Positions 9,287 through 16,890 of a stretch of 64,000 nt of DNA are shown here, in pieces. The stretch is taken from NCBI RefSeq assembly GCF_037892545.1, contig NZ_JBBKBG010000006.1, forward strand, positions 1-64,000. Direction: 5' to 3'. Below the pieces are notes generated by a model. That model saw nothing but the letters and a program-made list of their open reading frames with translations, had not been told where the DNA came from and did not search any database. Made by a program: the position numbers and the translations under genes. The DNA comes from Pseudogracilibacillus sp037892545 (GTDB lineage Bacteria; Bacillota; Bacilli; Bacillales; Amphibacillaceae). Position 1 is the first letter of the stretch. Every line of letters starts with the position of its first letter.

Positions 9287-9360
9287 AGATGTTTATATTA
9301 TTAAGGTTCGATTGGTTTCGATGACTTCTTATTAATTGTGAAGTTTAGAAAAAAATTCCT

Positions 9361-9426
9361 CCACTAACTGTTAGTGGAAGAAGAAAGGACATAACATATT
9401 AGTCATATAAAATATGTTATGTCCTT
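9361..9426. terminator. Double hairpin after the phosphotransferase gene
   Basis: Two perfect dyads stand side by side: CCACTAAC/GTTAGTGG at 9361-9377, and a 17-bp stem with arms at 9384-9400 and 9410-9426 (AAAGGACATAACATATT). The second ends in CCTTT and has A- and T-rich flanks, consistent with a terminator for the upstream gene. Confidence 0.6.
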
Positions 9427-9469
9427 TAACTTATCTACCTTTTTAAAATTTAGGTCTTGATAAAAATTA

Positions 9470-9616
9470 CTACTATACTATTTTTTTGATAAATCAGATG
9501 TAGAAATAGCCGAACTACTAGAGATTCCTCGTAGTACGGTTCAGTATAGACGGACAAGCTCTTTTAAAAGGTTAAAGCGATTTTTGGAGGAACATGCAGA
9601 TGACTGGGATGATTGA
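9470..9616 (+). pseudogene. Sigma-factor-like gene, 3' fragment (copy A)
   Basis: The last 48 codons of a sigma-70 region-4 protein (KSDVEIAELLEIPRSTVQYRRTSSFKRLKRF). They are identical base for base to the end of the intact gene at 15587-16024. The match begins abruptly at 9470 (15878 in copy B). Upstream sequence is unrelated, so this is a truncated duplicate without a start codon. Confidence 0.85.
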
Positions 9617-9854
9617 TGCTAACACAAAAGACAACGAATGTGGCTTATTACCGTATCCAATTATTTTAGCTGCAAATAAGGGTGATCCAGAAGCGATGAA
9701 TTACGTTATTTTGCATTATGGAAGCTATATGGCAAGTTTGTCTATGCGTAAACTTTATGATGAGCGTGGTAATACGTATTGGGGCATTGATGTAGATACA
9801 CATGATCGTTTACGTTCGAAGCTTATGCAGGGCATTTTAGCTTTCAAGATTTGA
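9600..9854 (+). CDS. Tn916 Orf8-like HTH protein (copy A)
   Basis: An 84-residue protein overlapping the end of the sigma fragment. IILAANKGDPEAMNYVILHYGSYM is the signature of the small helix-turn-helix proteins beside the sigma-like gene in Tn916-type conjugative elements. The tail is RDRLRSKLM-like with ILAFKI. It is a second version of the protein at 16008-16262, with about ten substitutions. GGAGG lies nine bases before the ATG at 9600; an ATG two codons earlier is possible. Whether it is still expressed is unclear because the upstream gene is truncated. Confidence 0.7.
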   Translation: MTGMIDANTKDNECGLLPYPIILAANKGDPEAMNYVILHYGSYMASLSMRKLYDERGNTYWGIDVDTHDRLRSKLMQGILAFKI

Positions 9855-10185
9855 TTACATGGTTAAGTTTTCCCTTTCACATATATTGTTCTTTGACAAA
9901 GAAAGCACGGAAGATAACGCCGTGCAGTATAGACCGAAAATCAGATACGTTCTACTGATGATGAGCTACTTGATTCATACGCCATGACTTTCGATAGAAA
10001 CGAGCGATTATCTATGAGTCTAATACAATCGTGGTGGATTGCTGGCGATAACCCATCAGTATAGATAATGATACTCCCCTATCGTCATGGTTCGAGCATT
10101 TGAAGCTTCGTAAGCTATGAGTACATGAGTAATGTCGGAAGAAATACTTGCAGGGGGAAATTCCCGTTTTTCCATTCTACCTTAA
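9855..10185 (+). repeat. Conserved non-coding segment, copy A
   Basis: About 330 bases with no reading frame. They match 16263-16595 at roughly nine bases in ten, with long identical blocks. Dyads include TTCTTT/AAAGAA, GCACGG/CCGTGC, ATTATCTAT/ATAGATAAT around CAATC/GATTG, and a GGGGGAAATTCCCG end. Conservation without coding suggests a structured RNA or a DNA site (for example a transfer or recombination region) belonging to the conjugative element. Confidence 0.6.
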
Positions 10186-10200
10186 TAAGTTCCATTACAT

Positions 10201-10419
10201 TTAATAAATTTGCTCCTCTTTATTACTAAGCTTCACTAAAAATGGCAATAGAGCAAAGAAAATAAAAATCGTAGAACCTAATAATAAGTTTAGCAGAGAA
10301 GAACTAGAAAGATACTGTTTCTTACCGCATTTTGGGCATTCTAGTCCATCATTAGCAAAAGCTATTTTATATGTTTTAAATAAACTCCATCTTTTCCCAC
10401 AATTTTTGCAGACAGCCAT
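10201..10419 (-). CDS. Small zinc-ribbon membrane protein
   Basis: A 72-residue protein with two CxxC pairs, CKNCGK at the N-terminus and CPKCGK about 20 residues later. One hydrophobic segment follows (LLLGSTIFIFFALLPFLV) and then a charged tail. This layout matches short Bacillus proteins named for a Cxxc-20-Cxxc spacing; their function is unknown. An AAAGGAGG-like sequence precedes the start. Confidence 0.65.
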   Translation of the reverse strand: MAVCKNCGKRWSLFKTYKIAFANDGLECPKCGKKQYLSSSSLLNLLLGSTIFIFFALLPFLVKLSNKEEQIY

Positions 10420-10553
10420 TTAAAAAACCTCCTTTTTAGTTTATTATAAATACGAATGTAAAAAGTTTCAATGAATAAGAGTAAATTATAACTTTAATGG
10501 ATATACGTCTAAACATACGAATTTGAAAATGATTTTATTAATTACTGGAAATT

Positions 10554-10823
10554 TTACACATCATTATTTTTTAATTTTAAATTAAGTTGTATTACTGTAG
10601 TTATTGCTTCCCCTCTTGTTTTCACTCTTAAAGCTCTATATATTCTTGATAGTCGATACTCTATTGTTCTATTAGATAAAAATAATTTTTCAGCTATTTC
10701 TTTATTGCTTGACCCTTCAGAAATAGCTTTTAAAATAACTAATTCTCTTTCAGCTAATCAATAACTCTCTTCATCGATGTTTTTATTCTTTTCTTTGAAA
10801 ATAGATAAAGGAATATAAGTTGG
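10554..10823 (-). pseudogene. LuxR/NarL-type regulator, C-terminal remnant
   Basis: The minus strand encodes YIPLSIF...ESY, then an in-frame TGA (10758-10760), then LAERELVILKAISEGSSNK and EIAEKLFLSNRTIEYR, the GerE/LuxR helix-turn-helix, to a TAA at 10554. A further in-frame stop lies upstream and there is no receiver domain. This is the broken tail of a response-regulator-like gene next to the ABC exporter genes, and it may be the former regulator of that locus. Confidence 0.7.
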
Positions 10824-10851
10824 TCAGTTATTACCTTATGAATTAGTCGAA

Positions 10852-10885
10852 AAAGAAACCAGTAACATATCAGACTGGTTTCTTT
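10852..10885 (-). terminator. Terminator of the ABC exporter operon
   Basis: A perfect 12-bp stem AAAGAAACCAGT/ACTGGTTTCTTT with a ten-base loop. Read on the minus strand it is followed by a T-run. It lies 37 bases beyond the stop of the last ABC gene. Confidence 0.75.
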
Positions 10886-10921
10886 TCATTCTATGAGGAC
10901 ATTTACAAGTAAAACAAAAGA

Positions 10922-11659
10922 TTAATTGAATTCTTTTCTTCTAAAGTGAAGCAAGCCCAGAGTAGTAAAAAGAATAAGTAATACGCTAAATATGATAAGC
11001 AATTGTTCAATTGGTGGTCGGAACGCCTCATAAGCTGGTGACATCATCATAGATGGCTGAGCCCATGGATAGAAAAAGCCATATGGAGTCTGACTTACCA
11101 TTAAGACAGGGATTGTCAACCCAATGTTAACAGTAAGTGGAAGCGCGAAGCTTTTCCAGTTAAAGGCTAACCATAGCTGTAACGAAGCAAGCGGTAGAGA
11201 AGCAAGCCAGCCAAATAGACCATAGATGATAAAATCTTTTAATATAAACGTTCCCGAGAGATCAAAGAGGTGACCAATGGCAACATATTGAATAACTAAG
11301 GAAATCTGGGTGACTGCCAACAGTAAATATAAAGTAAGTAATTTAGCAAAGTAAAGCTTTACGTGAGAAATAGGAAAGCTTAACACTTGCTTCCATCCTC
11401 CATTTAAATGATCAACCCTGCAGATGGTAGAAGCATAAATACCAACAAGAATAGGGAGAAATATCATTCCGTAAAAAATGACAACCTGTGACCATGCGTC
11501 AACCCATAAATTAGCGTCTGGTTCGATAAACTCTCTTGCGTTAACAAGTAAATTTCCGACTCCTAGAAAGGTTGCTAAGCTTGGAATGAGAAGAGCAATA
11601 ATCCAAAGAACCGATCGTTTTGTTTTTAAAAGTTCGACTGAAAAAAGATTGGAGAACAT
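10922..11659 (-). CDS. ABC-2 permease, lantibiotic-immunity type (G-like)
   Basis: A 245-residue integral membrane protein with about six hydrophobic segments. It begins LFSVELLKTKRSVLWIIALLIP and ends LLHFRRKEFN. This N-terminal pattern (ELLK.KR...W) and C-terminal FRRKEF are typical of the paired EpiE/EpiG or MutE/MutG permeases that export lantibiotics and bacitracin-like peptides. It follows a second permease by 13 bases and an ATPase, forming a three-gene exporter. The likely role is protection against a cell-envelope peptide. Confidence 0.8.
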   Translation of the reverse strand: MFSNLFSVELLKTKRSVLWIIALLIPSLATFLGVGNLLVNAREFIEPDANLWVDAWSQVVIFYGMIFLPILVGIYASTICRVDHLNGGWKQVLSFPISHVKLYFAKLLTLYLLLAVTQISLVIQYVAIGHLFDLSGTFILKDFIIYGLFGWLASLPLASLQLWLAFNWKSFALPLTVNIGLTIPVLMVSQTPYGFFYPWAQPSMMMSPAYEAFRPPIEQLLIIFSVLLILFTTLGLLHFRRKEFN

Positions 11660-11672
11660 CTATTTTCCCTCC

Positions 11673-12416
11673 TTATGCAAATTCTTTTTTTCTAAAATGA
11701 ATAAATCCAAAGAAAAGAAGCAATAAACCTATGATAAAACTCGTGCCAACAATGTCCCACGGTAATCCAACCGATTCTTGGTTAGGCGATGGCAATACTT
11801 GGACATAAAATGTCCAAGGTAACCATCTTCCTAATGGTAACTGTCCCCCAAGAATGGTTAGTAGAATTCCAAGGGAACCAATCGTAATCGGTATTGCTTG
11901 GTTTTGAAAGGTAAGCGCTAGCCATAACTGCAAAGCAATCAGTGGAACAGCAGTCAAAAATGGAAAAAGGGAAAAGCCTAAAATATGCGTCCAAGGAAAG
12001 GTGTCATTTCCAACCATCATACCTAAGATGATAATTCCTATCATTAAAATGAATCCCGAAATAATCGTTAGAACCGTTGACCAAGCAAATTTGTTAACGT
12101 ATATCTGAAATCGTGAAACAGGCATGGAGAAAATAGACTTCCAGCTGTTCCCTTGATGTTCTACATTTGCAATGATGGATGTGATTAGTGTTACTTCTAG
12201 CGGAACGGCTAGAAGTATAAGAAAAAAACTAAAGATCCATATTGGGTCCCACATGGTCATCCCATCCTTAGCGGCTTGTTGAACAATCGTGTCATAGCGT
12301 AAAAATATATTCAAACCATTTGCCAGTACAATAATGAATGGTATAATCAACGGAAGAATCCAAAGCCATGTTCGCTTGTATTTTACTATTTCTGAATTTA
12401 CCACCTTGCTCATCAT
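11673..12416 (-). CDS. ABC-2 permease, lantibiotic-immunity type (E-like)
   Basis: A 247-residue membrane protein similar in layout to its neighbour: N-terminal VNSEIVKYKRTWLWILPLIIPF, several transmembrane segments, and C-terminal FGFIHFRKKEFA. The two permeases probably form the heterodimeric channel. Its start overlaps the stop of the ATPase gene (ATGA), showing translational coupling. Confidence 0.82.
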   Translation of the reverse strand: MMSKVVNSEIVKYKRTWLWILPLIIPFIIVLANGLNIFLRYDTIVQQAAKDGMTMWDPIWIFSFFLILLAVPLEVTLITSIIANVEHQGNSWKSIFSMPVSRFQIYVNKFAWSTVLTIISGFILMIGIIILGMMVGNDTFPWTHILGFSLFPFLTAVPLIALQLWLALTFQNQAIPITIGSLGILLTILGGQLPLGRWLPWTFYVQVLPSPNQESVGLPWDIVGTSFIIGLLLLFFGFIHFRKKEFA

Positions 12417-13321
12417 ACAGATTCACCCACCCCTGTTAGTTCGATAAATATATCTTCTAAGGATTGTTTCACTTCTTCCAATCTGTTTACCCGAAAACCT
12501 TCGGAAAGCAGAGTATAATTGATTTTCTCTGCAAATACAGGGTCTGCGTCTTCCATGATAACTCTCGTATCGGTAAGTTTAGCATCATATCCTTGTTCTT
12601 TCAGAAACGTAAAGGCTTGGTCCGCACGATTGACGCCGATGTGTAATTTAGGTTTACTTTTCTCTTTTAACACATCGATGGAGTCCTGAAAAATTAACTC
12701 ACCTTTATTAATGATGCCCACTTGATCAGCCATTTGTTCAATTTCACTTAGTAAATGACTTGAAATGATGACCGTCATGTTGTCATGTTTTGGCATCGCC
12801 TTAATCAGTTCCCGTATTTCCTGGATCCCTGCTGGATCAAGTCCGTTTGTAGGTTCATCCAATATAAGAAGCTTCGGTTTGTTCAGTAAAGCAGTTGCAA
12901 TCCCTAGGCGTTGTTTCATTCCCAATGAATAGTTTTTGACTTTTTTATCTGCTGCTTTGTTCAATCGAACGATGTTTAAAACCTCCGTGATGCGACTTTT
13001 TGGTGCTCCTAGTAATCGTCGGGCAGCTTCCAAATTTTCATATCCTGTTAAATGACCATAATACGAAGGGGCTTCTACTAACGACCCGACTTGACTCAAA
13101 ATCTCCATTCGATGTTTTGTTAAATCTTTCCCTAATATTTGCACACTTCCTGTTGTCGGTTTAATCAGACCAAGAAGCATACGAATAGTAGTGCTTTTCC
13201 CAGCTCCATTTGGCCCTAAAAATCCATAAATCGATCCTTCTTTTACGTTTAGATTGATATTGTTTACTGCGTATTGCTTCCCGTATTTCCTCGTCAACTG
13301 ATTTGTTTTAATGATATCCAT
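12413..13321 (-). CDS. ABC transporter ATPase, BcrA/LanF type
   Basis: A 302-residue ATP-binding subunit. Walker A is GPNGAGKSTTIRML, the signature is YSLGMKQRLGIA, Walker B is LLILDEPTNGLDP, and the H-loop is VIISSHLLSE. The 80-residue C-terminal extension is usual in BcrA/LanF-type exporters for bacitracin or lantibiotics. It heads a three-gene operon with two ABC-2 permeases. AGGAGGATAAAG precedes the start. No sensor kinase is left nearby, only a LuxR-type remnant downstream. Confidence 0.88.
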   Translation of the reverse strand: MDIIKTNQLTRKYGKQYAVNNINLNVKEGSIYGFLGPNGAGKSTTIRMLLGLIKPTTGSVQILGKDLTKHRMEILSQVGSLVEAPSYYGHLTGYENLEAARRLLGAPKSRITEVLNIVRLNKAADKKVKNYSLGMKQRLGIATALLNKPKLLILDEPTNGLDPAGIQEIRELIKAMPKHDNMTVIISSHLLSEIEQMADQVGIINKGELIFQDSIDVLKEKSKPKLHIGVNRADQAFTFLKEQGYDAKLTDTRVIMEDADPVFAEKINYTLLSEGFRVNRLEEVKQSLEDIFIELTGVGESV

Positions 13322-13453
13322 TACTTTATCCTCCTCATTACATGGAAAACTTATATATGGTCAGAACAATTGCCATTTATCATTTAAAAACGTACCCGTA
13401 TTAACCAAGCAGATTCCTTTTGGCAGATAACGATTCCCCCCTAAGAAAATGTC

Positions 13454-14143
13454 TTACTCATAAATAGTTGTCATCCATTCAACAATTCCGAGGTTTTGTT
13501 CTTCTCGTAATTGTTCTACATTATGGTGACCGATGATTGTTCCATCCTTTATTGCAATCACTTCATCTAAGATGTTTTCTAAATCTCGGATCTCATGAGT
13601 AGTAATAAGAACGAGCTGCTTTTCTAAATCAACAAAGGAAAGCAACCCTTTGACAATGGATTGACGCACCATTGGATCAAGGCCTGAAAGTGGTTCATCC
13701 ATTAAGATAATAGGGGCATTTCGTGCAAGAGAAAGTACGATTTTTAGCCTTCCTCGATTTCCTTTTGAGAGTTCTTTCAGTTTGATTTCCGGATTAAGCT
13801 TCATAAAGGTTAAAATTTCATAGGCCTTTTTAGGGTCAAAATCGGAAAATTGACTAGCATAAAACTCAATGGTCTTTTCCACGTTATAAAACCTGTAGTA
13901 CTCATCCAGCTCTGATAAATATGAAACAATGGAGGCAGAACGGCGATTTACAGTTTTTTCATTAATAAGCACTTCTCCTTTTGTCGGGTAAGTCAGACCA
14001 GCGATTAACTTCAGCATCGTAGATTTTCCACTTCCGTTTTCACCAACCAGTCCGATAATTTTTCCCTCTATTAGCTCTAAGTTCACTTTATCTAATGCTA
14101 CTTTTTGTCGATATTTTTTTGTTACTTGGTTAAATGAGATCAT
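13454..14143 (-). CDS. ABC transporter ATPase, YtrB-like
   Basis: A 229-residue ATPase with Walker A GENGSGKSTMLKLI, a weak signature (LSKGNRGRLKIVLSLA), Walker B PIILMDEPLSGLDP and H-loop LITTHEIRDLE. It overlaps the GntR gene by four bases (ATGA) and is the last gene of a permease-GntR-ATPase operon. The same gene set forms the ytr-type operons of Bacillus and Staphylococcus, which respond to cell-wall antibiotics. Confidence 0.85.
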   Translation of the reverse strand: MISFNQVTKKYRQKVALDKVNLELIEGKIIGLVGENGSGKSTMLKLIAGLTYPTKGEVLINEKTVNRRSASIVSYLSELDEYYRFYNVEKTIEFYASQFSDFDPKKAYEILTFMKLNPEIKLKELSKGNRGRLKIVLSLARNAPIILMDEPLSGLDPMVRQSIVKGLLSFVDLEKQLVLITTHEIRDLENILDEVIAIKDGTIIGHHNVEQLREEQNLGIVEWMTTIYE

Positions 14144-14520
14144 TGCTCAGGTGCTCCTTTCCCTGCTAAATATGATTCGATTCCTGCTTGAATTTCGTCG
14201 TCGGAATACCCTATTTCCCGCATTCCTTGCACAAAGCGAGAGATTGCTTCTTTTTTCATTTGCTCTCTAATCGATTGAAGAACGTGCTCATCATCTGTAA
14301 CAAACGATCCTTGTCCGCGCTTAGACTCTATGATTTTCAACCCCTCTAATTCTCGATATGTTCGCTGTACCGTATTTGGATTCACGTTTACAGCTATCCC
14401 CATATCACGTATAGAAGGAAGCTTTTCTCCAAGCTGTAACTCACCACGTGTGATTTGCCGTTTAATACGTTCAGCTAATTGTAAGTAAATCGGCTCTCCA
14501 GAACGAAATAGATCAGACAT
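14140..14520 (-). CDS. GntR-family repressor, YtrA subfamily
   Basis: A 126-residue regulator. The winged helix is LAERIKRQITRGELQLGEKLPSIRD followed by MGIAVNVNPNTVQRTYRELE, and a short helical tail serves for dimerisation. The small size without a ligand domain defines the YtrA type. It lies between the permease and ATPase genes with three-base and overlapping junctions. It probably represses this operon by binding the dyad at 15329-15354. Confidence 0.88.
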   Translation of the reverse strand: MSDLFRSGEPIYLQLAERIKRQITRGELQLGEKLPSIRDMGIAVNVNPNTVQRTYRELEGLKIIESKRGQGSFVTDDEHVLQSIREQMKKEAISRFVQGMREIGYSDDEIQAGIESYLAGKGAPEQ

Positions 14521-14523
14521 GCA

Positions 14524-15300
14524 TTACACCTCAACTTTACGGTCAAGAATCCAACTACTGCCAGCAAAAAGTAGGGCAGCCAATACAAGATCCCGTACAA
14601 AATGACCAATATAAAAGATGGGTGATAAGTTTTCGATTTCATAATGTTGATATTCGTTTGAAGTGTTTAATTCAAAACCTGAAAGCACACTCCCACTATT
14701 AATCACACCCCAATCGGTTAAGAAAGATAAACTATTAATCATATTAAGAAGTGAAGCGGCGACAAGAAAGAAAAAGAATGTTAACAAAAAACTGAGAAAA
14801 TCATTATAAGTTCTGCTCAATGCCATAAAGATTGTCCAGAAAAACACATAAGCACATCCCAATAACAACGCAGTTAATAGTAGGGCAATGACAGACGAGA
14901 TAGCGGTAGTTAGCCACTCATTTAAATTAATCGACAGTGCGCTATTTTTATAAGCCTGCCATAGCACGGTAACTGCAGTGATGAGAGTAATGAGCATATA
15001 GGCTATACCAGAAATGAGCTTCGCTAATAGGATTGACCCGATTGGCAACGGATTATGAAGCCATAAATGCATTCGTTTACGTTCTACACTCAGGCTGTAA
15101 AGCAGGTAATAAGCTAAATAAAAAACATGAAGAGCAACTGCTGCAAACGCTCCGATTGTTAACATTTCCCACATGAGATTAGTTGAAAGGCCAAACATAA
15201 TACTAATTGTGAAAATTCCAATCAAGGCAATCAGTGAGAATATAAACGCTGGAAGTCCTAGGCAAAATTCTTTTTTCGTTAAATCAAACCAAGCGGTCAT
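14524..15300 (-). CDS. ABC-type membrane subunit of the GntR operon
   Basis: A 258-residue polytopic membrane protein with about six hydrophobic segments. It begins WFDLTKKEFCLGLPAFIFSLIAL and includes LYSLSVERKRMHLWLHNPLPIGSILLAKL, a motif seen in ABC-2 permeases. First gene of the operon, with GGAGG before the start. It presumably partners the ATPase at 13454-14143. The substrate is unknown. Confidence 0.75.
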   Translation of the reverse strand: MTAWFDLTKKEFCLGLPAFIFSLIALIGIFTISIMFGLSTNLMWEMLTIGAFAAVALHVFYLAYYLLYSLSVERKRMHLWLHNPLPIGSILLAKLISGIAYMLITLITAVTVLWQAYKNSALSINLNEWLTTAISSVIALLLTALLLGCAYVFFWTIFMALSRTYNDFLSFLLTFFFFLVAASLLNMINSLSFLTDWGVINSGSVLSGFELNTSNEYQHYEIENLSPIFYIGHFVRDLVLAALLFAGSSWILDRKVEV

Positions 15301-15328
15301 TTTAATTCCTCCTGTGGTTTCTTTGTGC

Positions 15329-15354
15329 TAGTGTTATAGTTAAATAGTACACTA
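15329..15354. promoter_or_regulatory. Probable YtrA-type operator
   Basis: The dyad TAGTGTTATAGTT/AAATAGTACACTA has perfect outer arms (TAGTGT and ACACTA) and partly symmetric inner bases. It sits about 30-55 bases before the first gene of the operon, over the expected promoter. YtrA repressors are known to bind AGTGTA-N-TACACT-like sites, so autoregulation by the neighbouring GntR protein is likely. Confidence 0.6.
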
Positions 15355-15586
15355 ATTCATAGGTACTCGTCAAGAGATTTTAAAAAAGTAAAAGATAATT
15401 GTGTGTAAGCCTAAAAATTTCATAAAAATAAATTTATCTCGTTCTAATCGGTGGATTTTTCGCCTTTTTACAAACTTTTTTCAAAAAAATAGTTCTTTTT
15501 TTCGGCATTTTAGAAAAAAGTTTGTTGAAGGTTATGAAAGGGGAAATCATCACCCACCTTTGCAGTTGCGAAGGGAGAGGACATGC

Positions 15587-16024
15587 ATGATAGAACCAGA
15601 TCGTACCGAGTGGCAAGTTCGCTGTGCATTTAACGCCTTTTGTAAACGTGTCTTGAAGAATGAAGCTATTAATATTTATAACGAAAGGCAACAACGTCTA
15701 ACAAAGGAGATGACATTTTCTGACCTTACACCACAAGAAGAAAATCAACTCTATACCTTAGATAAGCAATATGAAGGAGAAGAAGGGCAAAGTTTTCAAG
15801 TGGCTGGAAAGAAAATCACTCCGAAATTACTCGCTGAAGCGTTGCGTACTTTGCCAAAAGAAAAGCGTAAGACAGTCCTACTATACTATTTTTTTGATAA
15901 ATCAGATGTAGAAATAGCCGAACTACTAGAGATTCCTCGTAGTACGGTTCAGTATAGACGGACAAGCTCTTTTAAAAGGTTAAAGCGATTTTTGGAGGAA
16001 CATGCAGATGACTGGGATGATTGA
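15587..16024 (+). CDS. Sigma-70-like protein (Tn916 Orf7 type, copy B)
   Basis: A 145-residue protein. The C-terminal half has a region-4 helix-turn-helix (LPKEKRKTVLLYYFFDKSDVEIAELL, then EIPRSTVQYRR) and the N-terminal half resembles a short region 2. Size and context match Orf7 of Tn916-like elements. The start at 15587 follows AGGGAGAGG. The frame is open back to 15401, but the upstream codons look like AT-rich leader. It is followed by the Orf8-like gene, whose ribosome binding site lies inside this gene. Confidence 0.8.
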   Translation: MIEPDRTEWQVRCAFNAFCKRVLKNEAINIYNERQQRLTKEMTFSDLTPQEENQLYTLDKQYEGEEGQSFQVAGKKITPKLLAEALRTLPKEKRKTVLLYYFFDKSDVEIAELLEIPRSTVQYRRTSSFKRLKRFLEEHADDWDD

Positions 16025-16262
16025 TGCTAACACAAAAGACAACGAACGTGGTTTATTGCCATACCCAATTATTTTAGCTGCAAATAAGGGTGAGCCAGAA
16101 GCAATGAAAGTGGTTATTCTGCATTATGGAAGCTACATGACAAGTTTGTCCATGCGTAAACTTCGTGACGAACAAGGAAACACTTATTGGGGTATTGATG
16201 AAGATACACGTGATCGTTTGAGGTCGAAGCTTATGCAATCCATTTTAGCTTTCAAGATTTGA
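16008..16262 (+). CDS. Tn916 Orf8-like HTH protein (copy B)
   Basis: An 84-residue protein overlapping the sigma-like gene. It contains LLPYPIILAANKGEPEAMKVVILHYGSYM and a basic C-terminal helix. The family sits beside the sigma-like protein in conjugative elements, where it is thought to help control the recombination module. GGAGG nine bases upstream favours the ATG at 16008; an ATG at 16002 is close behind. It is the counterpart of 9600-9854. Confidence 0.78.
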   Translation: MTGMIDANTKDNERGLLPYPIILAANKGEPEAMKVVILHYGSYMTSLSMRKLRDEQGNTYWGIDEDTRDRLRSKLMQSILAFKI

Positions 16263-16595
16263 ATGGATAATGGTTAGGTTTTCCCTTTTATTAATCATAT
16301 ATTTGTTCTTTGACAAAGAAAGCACGGAAGATAACGCCGTGCAGTATAAACAAAAAATCAGATACGTTCTACTGATGATGAGCCACTTGATTCATACGCC
16401 ATGACTTTTTTAGAAACGAGCGATAATCTATGAGTCTAATGCAATCGTGGTGGATTGCTGGCGATAACCCATCAGTATAGATAATGATACTCCCCTACCG
16501 TCATGGTTCGAGCGTTTGAAGCGTCGCAAGCTATGAGTAGGGCTGGAAGAAATACTTGCAGGGGTGAAATTCCCGTGGAGCTGTACCAACAGTCG
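16263..16595 (+). repeat. Conserved non-coding segment, copy B
   Basis: Counterpart of 9855-10185. Identical blocks include the stretch around 16310-16345 with the GCACGG/CCGTGC hairpin and the stretch around 16445-16495 ending CAGTATAGATAATGATACTC. The CAATC/GATTG hairpin is extended to six pairs here by a G. No frame of useful length is present. It lies between the Orf8-like gene and the DUF3173 gene. Confidence 0.6.
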
Positions 16596-16677
16596 TCTGA
16601 TTTTCAAAAAGAAATGAACTAAAGTACCTTTGTTTTTAGTATGTATTCCTCTATTAAGAAAAGGGAGGTATATGTTT

Positions 16678-16890
16678 ATGAAGGAACTGATTACAAAAGA
16701 TGATTTAATTGAGCTTGGGTATCCTAAATATACTTCGATACGAATTATTAGACAAGCGAAACAAATCATGGTACAAAAAGGGTATCCATTTTATAATAAT
16801 AAACGCTTAGGGCGTGTACCAAAAATGACAGTCGAATCGATTCTAGGTTGTGAACTAGAATTGGAGGAAGGCAGTCGTGGCAAAAACTAA
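16678..16890 (+). CDS. DUF3173 protein, likely excisionase partner
   Basis: A 70-residue protein reading MKELITKDDLIELGYPKYTS, then RQAKQIMVQKGYPFYNNKRLG. This pattern of small HTH proteins is found directly before tyrosine integrases in Firmicute integrative elements. GGGAGG lies nine bases before the ATG. Its end overlaps the integrase start by 14 bases, so the two are translated together. The likely role is as recombination directionality factor, inferred from position and size. Confidence 0.82.
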   Translation: MKELITKDDLIELGYPKYTSIRIIRQAKQIMVQKGYPFYNNKRLGRVPKMTVESILGCELELEEGSRGKN

